Below, piece after piece: positions 7,437 through 15,059 of a DNA stretch of 44,916 nucleotides. The stretch spans positions 1 to 44,916 of the forward strand of contig WQZG01000021.1 in the NCBI GenBank assembly GCA_009780855.1. The letters are read 5' to 3'. The notes beneath the pieces are model-generated. The model saw nothing but the letters and a program-made list of their open reading frames with translations, was not told the DNA's origin and did not search any database. Made by a program: the position numbers and the translations under genes. The first letter of the stretch is position 1. Each line of letters begins with the position of its first letter. This stretch comes from Treponema sp. (GTDB lineage Bacteria; Spirochaetota; Spirochaetia; Treponematales; Breznakiellaceae).

Positions 7437-8066
7437 ATGAAGACCGATTCCTGGAAACAGTTAATTAGCGCGTTTGATACGGAAGCCGGGGCCGTAAGTC
7501 TTATGGGAGAATTTGCGGGCGGGCATAGGGACGCCTTTGACAAAGTTGTAAGCGTACTCGCGCATACCCCGCGCATTGGAGCTTCCGGCTGCGGTCATAC
7601 CGGAATTGCCTGCAGACATTTTGCCCACCTGATGTGCTGTATAGAACGCCCTGCGAGATTTATACCGCCGTCGGAAGCGGTCCACGGAGCAGCCGGCTTT
7701 TTGCAAAAAGGCGACGCAATGCTGCTTGCTTCCAGGGGAGGAAAAACTTCCGAGCTCATTCCAATTCTGAATATCTGCAAACGCAGGAATGTTACGGTGA
7801 TCGGCTTTACGGAAAATCCCGATTCGGTTCTGGCAAAGGACGCCGATATTTTTCTTCCGCTTAAAATTACAAAAGAAGTTGACAAATACAATACCCAGGG
7901 CACCACAAGTTTTGTTGTTATGTGCGCGGTCTTTGACGCGATCCAGGCCGCGCTTATCGAAGAAACGGATTTCCATACCGATACATTTTCGATAGTCCAT
8001 CCCGGCGGTGCGGTTGGCGAGCGTCTTGGGAAGGAGAAGAGCCTGGGGAAGCGGGGGCTTGTATGA
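7437..8066 (+). CDS. SIS-domain sugar-phosphate isomerase (KpsF/GutQ-like, no CBS domains)
   Basis: 209 residues forming one SIS domain. Seen: GASGCGHTGIACRHFAHLM (the phosphosugar loop), EAVHGAAGFLQKGDAMLLASRGGKTSELI, VIGFTENPDSVLAKDADIFL, and HPGGAVGERLGKE near the C-terminus, the signature of D-arabinose-5-phosphate isomerases. KdsD/KpsF proteins normally continue with two CBS domains, absent here; treponemes also lack KDO-type LPS as far as is known. It probably isomerises some ketose/aldose phosphate, and the overlapping TIM gene supports a sugar-phosphate role. The C-terminal LGKEKS/LGKRGL is an 18-bp tandem repeat. RBS is weak. Confidence 0.75.
   Translation: MKTDSWKQLISAFDTEAGAVSLMGEFAGGHRDAFDKVVSVLAHTPRIGASGCGHTGIACRHFAHLMCCIERPARFIPPSEAVHGAAGFLQKGDAMLLASRGGKTSELIPILNICKRRNVTVIGFTENPDSVLAKDADIFLPLKITKEVDKYNTQGTTSFVVMCAVFDAIQAALIEETDFHTDTFSIVHPGGAVGERLGKEKSLGKRGLV
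8025..8060 (+). repeat. 2 x 18-bp in-frame tandem repeat at the SIS gene 3' end
   Basis: Units 8025-8042 and 8043-8060 encode LGKEKS and LGKRGL. Degenerate but in register. Confidence 0.5.
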
Positions 8067-8080
8067 CAGGGGAAGTTTCC

Positions 8081-8782
8081 ATGATAAAAGTTCCGTTTTT
8101 TGAATTTGGTCCCAAAGCTTATTTATACGGCGAAAAAATGATCGGGCTTGCCGAACACGCCGACAGGCTGGCAGCTGAATATGATGTTGATATCATCATT
8201 GATCCGCAGACTTTGGACATCCCGGAAATGGCCAGGCGCTGCAGACATATAAAAGTTTTTGCCCAGCACATGGACCCAATCCGGGCCGGACGCGGAATGG
8301 GATCCGTTTTGCCTGAAGCGTTAAAAGAATGGGGCGCGGCCGGAACCCTTCTCAACCATACTGAAAAACGTCTTTCCCTGACGGATTTGGAATCGGCGGT
8401 AAACCGCGCAAGGGAAGTGGGACTATTGTCCATGGTCTGCGCTGACAATCCCGATCAGGCCGCCGCGATTGCACTTTTTGCTCCGGATTCGATTGTTGTG
8501 GAGTCTCCGCTGCTTATAGGCGGGGGTGAAAGGAAAGCCGGTGACAACAGCGTGATTTTGGAAATTAACGCGCGTATCCGCAAAATTAACCCGGGGATAA
8601 GGCTGCTCCATTCCGCGGGCATAAAAACAGCCGATGATATTTACAATGTAATAGCCAGCGGTTCCGACGGCGCCGGATCAAGCAGCGCCCTCGCGCTTGC
8701 CCCCGATCCGTTTAAAATGTTTACCGATATGGTGGCCGCAGTACGGCGCGCCTGGGATAAAAGACAATCTACTGTATTTTGA
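8081..8782 (+). CDS. Archaeal-type triosephosphate isomerase homologue
   Basis: A 233-residue TIM barrel of the short archaeal type. Seen: FEFGPKAYLYGEKM (K12), AQHMDPIRAGRGMGSVLPEALKEWG, TLLNHTEKRLSLTDLE (H93), LLSMVCADNP and IVVESPLLIGGG (E141), so the Lys/His/Glu catalytic set is present. Later GIKTADDIYNVIASGSDGAGSSSALA is the phosphate-binding end. I start at ATG 8081 because AGGGGAAG lies 5 nt upstream; an in-frame ATG at 8063 overlaps the SIS stop (ATGA) and is the alternative. Co-transcribed with the SIS isomerase; the natural substrate may be another triose or tetrulose phosphate rather than glyceraldehyde-3-P. Confidence 0.8.
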   Translation: MIKVPFFEFGPKAYLYGEKMIGLAEHADRLAAEYDVDIIIDPQTLDIPEMARRCRHIKVFAQHMDPIRAGRGMGSVLPEALKEWGAAGTLLNHTEKRLSLTDLESAVNRAREVGLLSMVCADNPDQAAAIALFAPDSIVVESPLLIGGGERKAGDNSVILEINARIRKINPGIRLLHSAGIKTADDIYNVIASGSDGAGSSSALALAPDPFKMFTDMVAAVRRAWDKRQSTVF

Positions 8783-9179
8783 TTATTTTTATATTGCTGA
8801 GTGTATACCTGGTCCCTGCCGGACGTCCGTTGGCAAAGGTCATTTCGGTTATGGTTTGTGTACCCTCAACAGTTACAATCCTGTGCTGAAACTCCCTTAA
8901 TTTTGACTCGTCGGCGCTGTCTATATACCATTGTTTATCATTTGCAGAAATTACCAGCTGTGTAAACGGTTCATTGCCTACTAGCCTCACGGTTCCGGTA
9001 ACCTGTGTAACAGGAATGTTTTTATTTTGAGGGGATGTGTCTTTTTTGCCGGCCGCAGCAAGCGGCGCGGGAAGTAATATTGCAGACATTAACAGGATCA
9101 GCAGCGGGAAAAACTTGAATTTTTTTTTCGTTGCGTTTTTATTGTACACTGCGTTTTTATTATGCATTACGTTACTCAT
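8769..9179 (-). CDS. Small secreted protein, OB-fold-like, unknown function
   Basis: 136 residues. The N-terminus is Lys-rich, then FFPLLILLMSAILLPAPLAAAGKKD, a signal peptide with a likely signal peptidase I site after AAA; no lipobox Cys. The mature part (TGTVRLVGNEPFTQLVISAND to the end) is beta-rich with a short VTVEGTQTITEMTF core, like small OB-fold domains. I start at ATG 9177-9179, which overlaps the stop of the upstream protease gene by 8 nt. Its 3' end overlaps the convergent TIM gene by 14 nt. I do not recognise the family; coupling to the protease suggests a shared role at the cell surface. Confidence 0.65.
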   Translation of the reverse strand: MSNVMHNKNAVYNKNATKKKFKFFPLLILLMSAILLPAPLAAAGKKDTSPQNKNIPVTQVTGTVRLVGNEPFTQLVISANDKQWYIDSADESKLREFQHRIVTVEGTQTITEMTFANGRPAGTRYTLSNIKIIKIQ

Positions 9180-10740
9180 CGTCCGCGGTTCCGTTGATAT
9201 CACGGGAGTCCGTAACCAGGAAGCTATCCGGGTAACCGTTACGCCTGAGCATATCAGAAGCGCTGATTGGATACGAGTTAATAACGGGCGTTTGTTGTTG
9301 CTGCCGGGAAATGTTGTTTTGGGAAATTTCGTTTAATGATGACATTGAGACAGCGGCCTGCTGTATTGAGGGAGCAGTGTTCGCGTCAAACGGATCACAA
9401 TCGGTATCACTATAATTATCCGGATCGTTATTTATATCAGTATTATAACTGAGCAGCATATCATGATCAGCAAGTATTTGTGTATAGCTGACTTCATCTG
9501 TTTTCCGGCTTAAACTTGCGTATTCAATATTATCTGTTTCTGCCGGCATTGATTGTTTTTTGGTATAAATTCCTTCTCCGGGCGCGAGCGGGAATTTTCC
9601 TGTGCCTAATAATGAATATTTCGGTGATACACAATTAAGATCCGGATCATCGCAGTAACCGTAAGCTCCGTCCGCCGCGTTAATATAATTGGCAGCCAGC
9701 CAGTTTCCAAGAAGGTTTCCCCATATGTTATAATTATAACCGGGAACCGCAGTATCGGCAGCCTCTGTAACAGCGTGATAATCCGAATATTGTGAATTAA
9801 TTATTTCTTTGTAAATATCGTCCGCACCGCCGGATTGCAGTCTAAGCCATTGGAAAAAAAGATAGTCAGTAGCGTAATCGTCCAATACGGTACTGGCATA
9901 ATAATCTCTGTAATTATCCCACACAAAAAAATTATTTCCGTAGGCTATGTATTTGGTCTGGTCATTAAGATACCAGTTTATGCGGTTGTAAGCCTGCTGC
10001 CCGTTCCAAATCCATTCCGAAGAAACCGACAGGCCTTCATCTATCCAGGTATCCATTTGATCTACAGCGCCTATTCCGTTGTTTACGGAATTAAGTCTCT
10101 TATATGCCGAAATCGCGAAATTCATCATGTGCTGCATTTCATGCGCCAGAGTGCCGTAAACAGTATCAATATAGTTCAGACCCGGATTTGTATCTATATA
10201 AATCATGTCGCATTCGTTGGACCCGCCGTAGGTTTGTTTACTGTATAAATTAACAGGCGTAAAATATCCGGCAACATAGGGGTCGCCGGCTTTCTTGTAA
10301 CCATCTTTTATATCCAATAACAGGATCGTCAGTTTACCGTCTCCGTTTCCAAGATAATCCGCCCATTCCATTGGATTTGACGCGACAATTTGATTTTCTC
10401 CGTTATCCGGATCCTCAACTTCGAAAGGCTCTCCGCTGCTGAATGCGTTTATCATGTTATTGTAAATTTTATTATCAAAAGTATCTGCCAGCGCATAAAC
10501 AGTATCTGCCGAAATTTTTATGCCGTTTTGCCTCCAGATATCGCATTTTTCACCTTTATAAACCAACTGGGAATAAACCAGGTAATATTTATTATCGGTC
10601 ATGGTTTGCGCAACGAAATTTTTATATTCGGAATACCCGGCAATATCATCGTCTGAGCCGGATGTATTACATGATGAGACCAGCAGAACCGCGGCTGCAA
10701 AAAAAACAGCCAGAACAAACAGCAATTTAGTCGATTTCAA
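9172..10740 (-). CDS. Lipoprotein zinc metalloprotease, M30 (hyicolysin)-like
   Basis: 522 residues. Signal peptide with lipobox LLVSSC (C24). Zinc motif TLAHEMQHMMNF (H200, E201, H204), followed by WIDEGLS (E235 a candidate third ligand), the arrangement of M30-type peptidases found in treponemes. Before it, GDGKLTILLLDIKDGY and CDMIYIDTNPGL match the same family. The Gln/Ser/Asn-rich C-terminal region (about 430-500) looks disordered. RBS GGAG 8 nt before the ATG. Probably anchored in the membrane on the periplasmic or outer face; its target is unknown. A small secreted protein gene overlaps its end. Confidence 0.8.
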   Translation of the reverse strand: MKSTKLLFVLAVFFAAAVLLVSSCNTSGSDDDIAGYSEYKNFVAQTMTDNKYYLVYSQLVYKGEKCDIWRQNGIKISADTVYALADTFDNKIYNNMINAFSSGEPFEVEDPDNGENQIVASNPMEWADYLGNGDGKLTILLLDIKDGYKKAGDPYVAGYFTPVNLYSKQTYGGSNECDMIYIDTNPGLNYIDTVYGTLAHEMQHMMNFAISAYKRLNSVNNGIGAVDQMDTWIDEGLSVSSEWIWNGQQAYNRINWYLNDQTKYIAYGNNFFVWDNYRDYYASTVLDDYATDYLFFQWLRLQSGGADDIYKEIINSQYSDYHAVTEAADTAVPGYNYNIWGNLLGNWLAANYINAADGAYGYCDDPDLNCVSPKYSLLGTGKFPLAPGEGIYTKKQSMPAETDNIEYASLSRKTDEVSYTQILADHDMLLSYNTDINNDPDNYSDTDCDPFDANTAPSIQQAAVSMSSLNEISQNNISRQQQQTPVINSYPISASDMLRRNGYPDSFLVTDSRDINGTADDE

Positions 10741-10817
10741 TTAATATCTCCAAAACTCAGGATTCATTATATTTTTAAATATAACGCGCGGCTGCTGATA
10801 ATTCCACTTTAACATTT

Positions 10818-11900
10818 TTACGGTTCAGCGTATACGCCGAATACATCGTATACGCCGTATCTGCGCCCCGCGTCGTAAAGGGCAAAAACATTGCGGTTGG
10901 GAATATCATCGTGAACGCTGTGATCACTGCCCAGACAATAACCGCCGCCGGGGCCTGCAATCCGGATACACTCCCTGACCTGGGCCGTGATTTCATCCGC
11001 GCTGCCTTTTACAAGCAGGTCTTTGTTGTCAACATTTCCAAAGATGCAGATTTTATCTCCGTATTTTTGCTTGACCTCAGCGAGATCCATGCCTGCCGCG
11101 CGTTCAATCGGGTGGAGGCCCTTTATGCCAAGTGATACCGAATCTTCCACAAAAGGCTGAATATGACCGTCGCTGTGCATGACAAGCGGGATTCCCAGAT
11201 CTGCGGCCGCGTCAACCATACGTTTAATCTGGGGCGCGATAAACCGGCGGAACACCGCCGGCGAAAAAAGCGGCGCGGTTGTAGACCCGTAATCGTCGGA
11301 AAATAAAAGGGCGTCCGCTCCCTCTTTGGCCATAATCTTAAAAGCTTCTATTGAAAAATCAGTTACCGCTTTAAGGATTGTATCCAACGATTCCGGATCA
11401 TCGTAGAACAGCAGCGAAAAAGTATCCATGCCAAACAACATCCATGTTCCGGAGTAAGGCCCGCGCATGTTGCCCACCACTCCCATGCCGCTGCTTTTGG
11501 CCATCTTTATAACTTCTTTAAATCCCTTCCAGCGGAAAGGCGCGGCCGGGTCCGGCAGGCGGTAATTTTTTATGTCCTGCGCCGACGAAAGCGGGGGCTT
11601 TACCACCGCATCAATGGGCCAGGTCTCCGCAGCCTTTCTGTAACAAATGCCCCATTCATCGGTATACACATCACCGCCGGTATTTTCCGGCCTGAACCCG
11701 CTGACGCCCGGTATTGGCATAAAGGCAAAATCATACCCGATTTTTTGGTAACATTCAAAAACGGCCGGCGGATCAAAAGTCTCCGGCACGTATCCAAGCA
11801 CTTCTTTAAAAAGCGGCCTTGAATAAACACATTCGAAGATTGGAATCCTGTCACCTTCAACATGGTTTAACGCAGAAACAAGTCTTTGTCTTCCTGTCAT
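10818..11900 (-). CDS. Uroporphyrinogen decarboxylase (URO-D) family protein, methyltransferase-like
   Basis: 360 residues of URO-D fold. Seen: RQRLVSALNHVEGDRIPIFE, GNMRGPYSGTW, FSDDYGSTTAPLFSPAVF, PLVMHSDGHIQPF, GLHPIERAAGMDL, KICIFGNVDNKDLLVKGS and GYCLGSDHSVHDDIP. This layout belongs to the MtaA/CmuA-like corrinoid or cobalamin methyltransferase branch, not to haem HemE. No corrinoid-binding protein gene is nearby, so the methyl acceptor is unknown. AAAGGAG lies 5 nt before the ATG. The extreme C-terminus (GVYDVF/GVYAEP) is an 18-bp tandem repeat. It follows the sugar ABC cluster after a 164-bp gap. Confidence 0.8.
   Translation of the reverse strand: MTGRQRLVSALNHVEGDRIPIFECVYSRPLFKEVLGYVPETFDPPAVFECYQKIGYDFAFMPIPGVSGFRPENTGGDVYTDEWGICYRKAAETWPIDAVVKPPLSSAQDIKNYRLPDPAAPFRWKGFKEVIKMAKSSGMGVVGNMRGPYSGTWMLFGMDTFSLLFYDDPESLDTILKAVTDFSIEAFKIMAKEGADALLFSDDYGSTTAPLFSPAVFRRFIAPQIKRMVDAAADLGIPLVMHSDGHIQPFVEDSVSLGIKGLHPIERAAGMDLAEVKQKYGDKICIFGNVDNKDLLVKGSADEITAQVRECIRIAGPGGGYCLGSDHSVHDDIPNRNVFALYDAGRRYGVYDVFGVYAEP
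10830..10865 (-). repeat. 2 x 18-bp in-frame tandem repeat at the UROD gene 3' end
   Basis: Plus-strand units 10830-10847 and 10848-10865 both begin GTATACGCCG. They encode the last dozen residues with the motif GVY twice. Confidence 0.7.
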
Positions 11901-11945
11901 TTATTCTCCTTTCTTTGACTTTCCTCTGTGATTCTCTGTTCCGCC

Positions 11946-11960
11946 GTGTACTCTGTGAGA
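11946..11960. repeat. Copy of a dispersed CTCTGTGAGA-type intergenic repeat
   Basis: GTGTACTCTGTGAGA is identical to 32496-32510 and one base from 34106-34120. It lies in the 164-bp gap 11901-12064, which also holds TTCGTG/TTCGCG runs (11992-12040) and no gene. Confidence 0.5.
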
Positions 11961-12064
11961 TCCTCTTCCATTAAATTTTCCATTAAATTATTCGTTCGCG
12001 TTCGTAGTGTTCGTGAACGTACCTTCAGTACGATTCGTGGTAAATTTCTTGATAAATTTTTTAA

Positions 12065-13222
12065 TCATTCCGTAAAATAAATCCCTTCAATCTTGCGGAT
12101 CCCGTCTTCTCCGGAAATATAGTACGACAGCAATATACTGCCGTCCTTTAGTTGAATTGAATGCGGGTAACCAAGGTCGCCGTTGGGCGCGTCATCGCAG
12201 AAAATAATTTCCGGGGAGCTTTCCAAATCTTCAAGTTCGCAGCTGCAGATTTTTCCTCTTATGCCGAATGGTTTTTTACGGTAACCGTAAGAAATAAAAA
12301 CTTTGCCGCTTTTTAGCTGCAGCGCGTGGAAGGGGCTTGAGGCGAAAATGGAAGGTATTTCTTTTACAGGGCCAAAAGTTTTGCCGCCGTCGGAGGAGAC
12401 GCTTATGTGCATATTAAGGTAAGTGTCTTCGAAGTCAACGCCCGGCTTTAGGAAGTCTGTCTGCGTGCGGTACATTGAAATAAGCTTCTCGGATTTTGTG
12501 CGGAACAGATTAGGTTCCAGAAAATTCTTTTCCCTGTCGCAGGCGGTTTCGCACAGAAAGCTCCAGGTCTCACCATTGTCAGTTGATTGCATTAAGCCGC
12601 AGCTTGCCAATGCGCCGATGTATTTGGCGCCGTAAAATGGCATTAGCAGGCAGGTTTCGGATTGAAGTCCGCCAGACTGAGGCACGCCAGACTGAAATCC
12701 GCCCGGCAGTTCAACAATATTTCCGCGCACCGCAGAGCCGGGTACATAACCTTCCGGCAGGATCACCGGGAGATTGCGCCATGTTTTGCCTTTATCGTCG
12801 GAAATGTTTACATTAAAGCCGATGTTAAAACTGTCCCAAAAGCCTTCGCGAGTCCTGCCGTAACGGCCGTATAGTTCTTTGCCCCAGATTTTTACACCGT
12901 CACCTAACGGAACTATTTGCCAGCGGAAACAGGTTATAATAATCCGGCCGCTGCTTAGCACGGTAACGCAGGGATCCTGTTCGCTCATGTCGTCATCCAA
13001 CACCGAGTGCATAACGCTTTCGAAAGTCCTGCCGTTATCATGCGAGACAATAAATACATCCTTTGCGCTTGGATCGATGTGGGTGTGCTTCCCCCATTCC
13101 TTTTGGCGTTCCTTCGCGTGGCGGAAGAAACAGGCCAGGGTGTTTTCGTCTATCCAGGCCAGATTGGGAAATGAGACATATTCACCGTCGCGGTATATGG
13201 TTTTTCTATCAAGAATTTTCAT
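12065..13222 (-). CDS. Sialidase-fold (BNR/Asp-box) protein, probably intracellular glycosidase
   Basis: 385 residues, no signal peptide. Four Asp boxes are visible: SHDNGRTF, SDDKGKTW, STDNGETW and SSDGGKTF, the mark of the six-bladed sialidase propeller (BNR_2 type). YVSFPNLAWIDENTLACFFRH opens it and GDLGYPHSIQLKDGSILLSYY closes it. It may cleave an imported glycoside, since it follows the two permeases of a sugar ABC transporter; a true sialidase needs an Arg triad that I cannot assign. A pentapeptide repeat at about 173-188 (GVPQS, GGLQS) comes from a 15-bp tandem repeat. AAAGG lies 8 nt before the ATG. Confidence 0.75.
   Translation of the reverse strand: MKILDRKTIYRDGEYVSFPNLAWIDENTLACFFRHAKERQKEWGKHTHIDPSAKDVFIVSHDNGRTFESVMHSVLDDDMSEQDPCVTVLSSGRIIITCFRWQIVPLGDGVKIWGKELYGRYGRTREGFWDSFNIGFNVNISDDKGKTWRNLPVILPEGYVPGSAVRGNIVELPGGFQSGVPQSGGLQSETCLLMPFYGAKYIGALASCGLMQSTDNGETWSFLCETACDREKNFLEPNLFRTKSEKLISMYRTQTDFLKPGVDFEDTYLNMHISVSSDGGKTFGPVKEIPSIFASSPFHALQLKSGKVFISYGYRKKPFGIRGKICSCELEDLESSPEIIFCDDAPNGDLGYPHSIQLKDGSILLSYYISGEDGIRKIEGIYFTE
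12660..12704 (-). repeat. 3 x 15-bp in-frame tandem repeat in the sialidase-like gene
   Basis: Plus-strand units start at 12660, 12675 and 12690 (GATTGAAGTCCGCCA, GACTGAGGCACGCCA, GACTGAAATCCGCCC). Confidence 0.85.
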
Positions 13223-13248
13223 TTTGTAAACCTTTTATTTCTTATTTA

Positions 13249-14109
13249 TTAACCTTTTATGCCGGAGCTTATTACGCTGCGGACAAAATATTTTTGTGCA
13301 AAGAAAAACATTACTATTATAATGAACATGGATACCACGTTGGCCGCCATAATTGCAGGTACATTTGAAGTCTGCTCGTTGGCAAAATATTTTACGGCAA
13401 AAGGCAGCGTAAAAAGATTTTTGCTCTGGATGTAGAGCAGGGGTCTTTCGTAATCGTTCCAGGTCCACAAAAAGTACATGAACAACAGAGTCGCGACCGC
13501 CGGCCTTACGGAAGGCAGCATTATACTCCAGTATATTCTGGGGTGCCCGGCCCCGTCGATTTTTGCCGATTCGATAAGTTCGTTGGGGACAGCGATCATG
13601 TTCTGGCGCATCAGCATTACCCCAAAGGTCCCGCCAAAAACCATGGGCAGCCATAGCGCGGTCAGCGTGTTGACCATGCCTAGTGTGCGGTAAATGATAA
13701 AAGTCGGCAGCATGGTTACCATGCCCGGAATCATTGTAGTGGATAACTTGATAAGGAATAATTTATCCCTTCCAAAAAAATTGATTTTGGAATACGCGTA
13801 ACCTGCCATTGTACAGGAAAAAAAAGTCCCGGCAAGGGCCATTGCCGCGACAAATACCGAGTTCCGGTAAAAGATAACAAACGAAAAATCGCCCGCGAAT
13901 AAATTTTTGTAAGCGTCAAGAGTCGGATTTTTGGGTATCCATTCAATCGGGAAAGAATAAACATCGTTAATGCCCTTGAACGAACTGGAGACCATCCACA
14001 GGAAAGGAAAAATGCAGGCTATACCCAGGGCCCACAGCAATACAGTGAGGATGAATTTTAACGTATATTTTTTGGCGATCAATTTTTTTTGCTTTAATGT
14101 TCTTTTCAT
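13249..14109 (-). CDS. Carbohydrate ABC transporter permease, CUT1 MalG/UgpE type
   Basis: 286 residues with six hydrophobic segments. Seen: GIACIFPFLWMVSSSFK, the typical CUT1 second-permease loop, and the EAA-like coupling motif NELIESAKIDGAGHPRIYWSIMLP. Ends with FFFAQKYFVRSVISSGIKG, the standard C-terminus of this subfamily. Third gene of SBP-permease-permease-glycosidase. No ATPase gene is in the cluster; CUT1 systems often share an MsmK-like ATPase encoded elsewhere. There is no clear Shine-Dalgarno; the leader is A/T-rich. Confidence 0.92.
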   Translation of the reverse strand: MKRTLKQKKLIAKKYTLKFILTVLLWALGIACIFPFLWMVSSSFKGINDVYSFPIEWIPKNPTLDAYKNLFAGDFSFVIFYRNSVFVAAMALAGTFFSCTMAGYAYSKINFFGRDKLFLIKLSTTMIPGMVTMLPTFIIYRTLGMVNTLTALWLPMVFGGTFGVMLMRQNMIAVPNELIESAKIDGAGHPRIYWSIMLPSVRPAVATLLFMYFLWTWNDYERPLLYIQSKNLFTLPFAVKYFANEQTSNVPAIMAANVVSMFIIIVMFFFAQKYFVRSVISSGIKG

Positions 14110-14140
14110 TTTTATTTTTTAATTTCTTAATTTTTTAATT

Positions 14141-15049
14141 TTAAATGACCCATTTCTTTTGGCCGGTCCACTGGATAAGGGTTATGCCCAGCGTAATAAA
14201 ACAGAGGATCCACGACAGCGCTGCCGCGTACCCGCTTCTGTAATCAATAAAGGCCGAACGGTAAATATAATACGATAAAGTATATGAAGCAGTCCCGAAT
14301 CCGCGGCCTCCCGGCGTTAGCACCTGAACCAAAAGCCACATCTGGAGGCTGGAGATAACGCCCAGGATCGCCACCACAAAAGTAACAGGGGTAAGCATGG
14401 GAATAGTAATATAGATGAATTTATGAAAAGCGCTGCCGCCGTCCACAGAGACTGCTTCGTAATAATCATTGGGAATATTCTGCAGGCCGGCGCTGTACAT
14501 CAGCATATAGTAACCCAGGTTCTGCCAGATAATGATTATCATCACCGCCGGCAGAAACCATTTGGTTGATGACAGCCAGCCGGGAAGGCTTTCTCCGGGA
14601 ACGCCGAGCCATTTAAGAAACATGTTTATGGGCCCGGCGCTGGGATGGAAAAGGGCGCGCCATACCGTGCTTACCGCGACAACATTTGTAACGTAAGGCA
14701 GAAAAATAAACGCCCGCGCCCCGGACTTCCCCCAGATGCTCTGGTTTAAAACTGCCGCGATTATTACGGCTATGACAATTGAAATTGGGACCGACAGCAG
14801 CAGAAAAAGATTGTTCCGCAGACAGATCCAAAAATCCGGCGAAACAAAAAGCTTGATGTAATTTGTAAATCCGGTGAACACCGCCTTGTCAATTCCGCGG
14901 AGAAGGTTCCAGTCGGTAAAACTCATCCCCAGGGAGAACAATATTCCCCCCAGGGTAAAAACCAAAAACCCAACCAGATTGGGCAGTATAAAAATAAAGC
15001 CCCAAAAATTATCGGCCCGCCGGGTGCGGGCCAGACTTTGATGATTCAT
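14141..15049 (-). CDS. Carbohydrate ABC transporter permease, CUT1 MalF/UgpA type
   Basis: 302 residues, six membrane segments. Seen: FILPNLVGFLVFTLGGILFSLGMSFTDW at the N-terminus, FIFLPYVTNVVAVSTVWRALF, and coupling motif NDYYEAVSVDGGSAFHKFIYITIPML. First permease of the sugar transporter; starts 10 nt after the binding-protein stop and lacks a clear Shine-Dalgarno, so it is probably translated by coupling. Confidence 0.92.
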   Translation of the reverse strand: MNHQSLARTRRADNFWGFIFILPNLVGFLVFTLGGILFSLGMSFTDWNLLRGIDKAVFTGFTNYIKLFVSPDFWICLRNNLFLLLSVPISIVIAVIIAAVLNQSIWGKSGARAFIFLPYVTNVVAVSTVWRALFHPSAGPINMFLKWLGVPGESLPGWLSSTKWFLPAVMIIIIWQNLGYYMLMYSAGLQNIPNDYYEAVSVDGGSAFHKFIYITIPMLTPVTFVVAILGVISSLQMWLLVQVLTPGGRGFGTASYTLSYYIYRSAFIDYRSGYAAALSWILCFITLGITLIQWTGQKKWVI

Positions 15050-15059
15050 CGGCGGTTTA

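Noticed and set aside
10818..11900. HemE, haem biosynthesis
   Set aside because: Motifs match the methyltransferase-like branch; no other haem genes are near.
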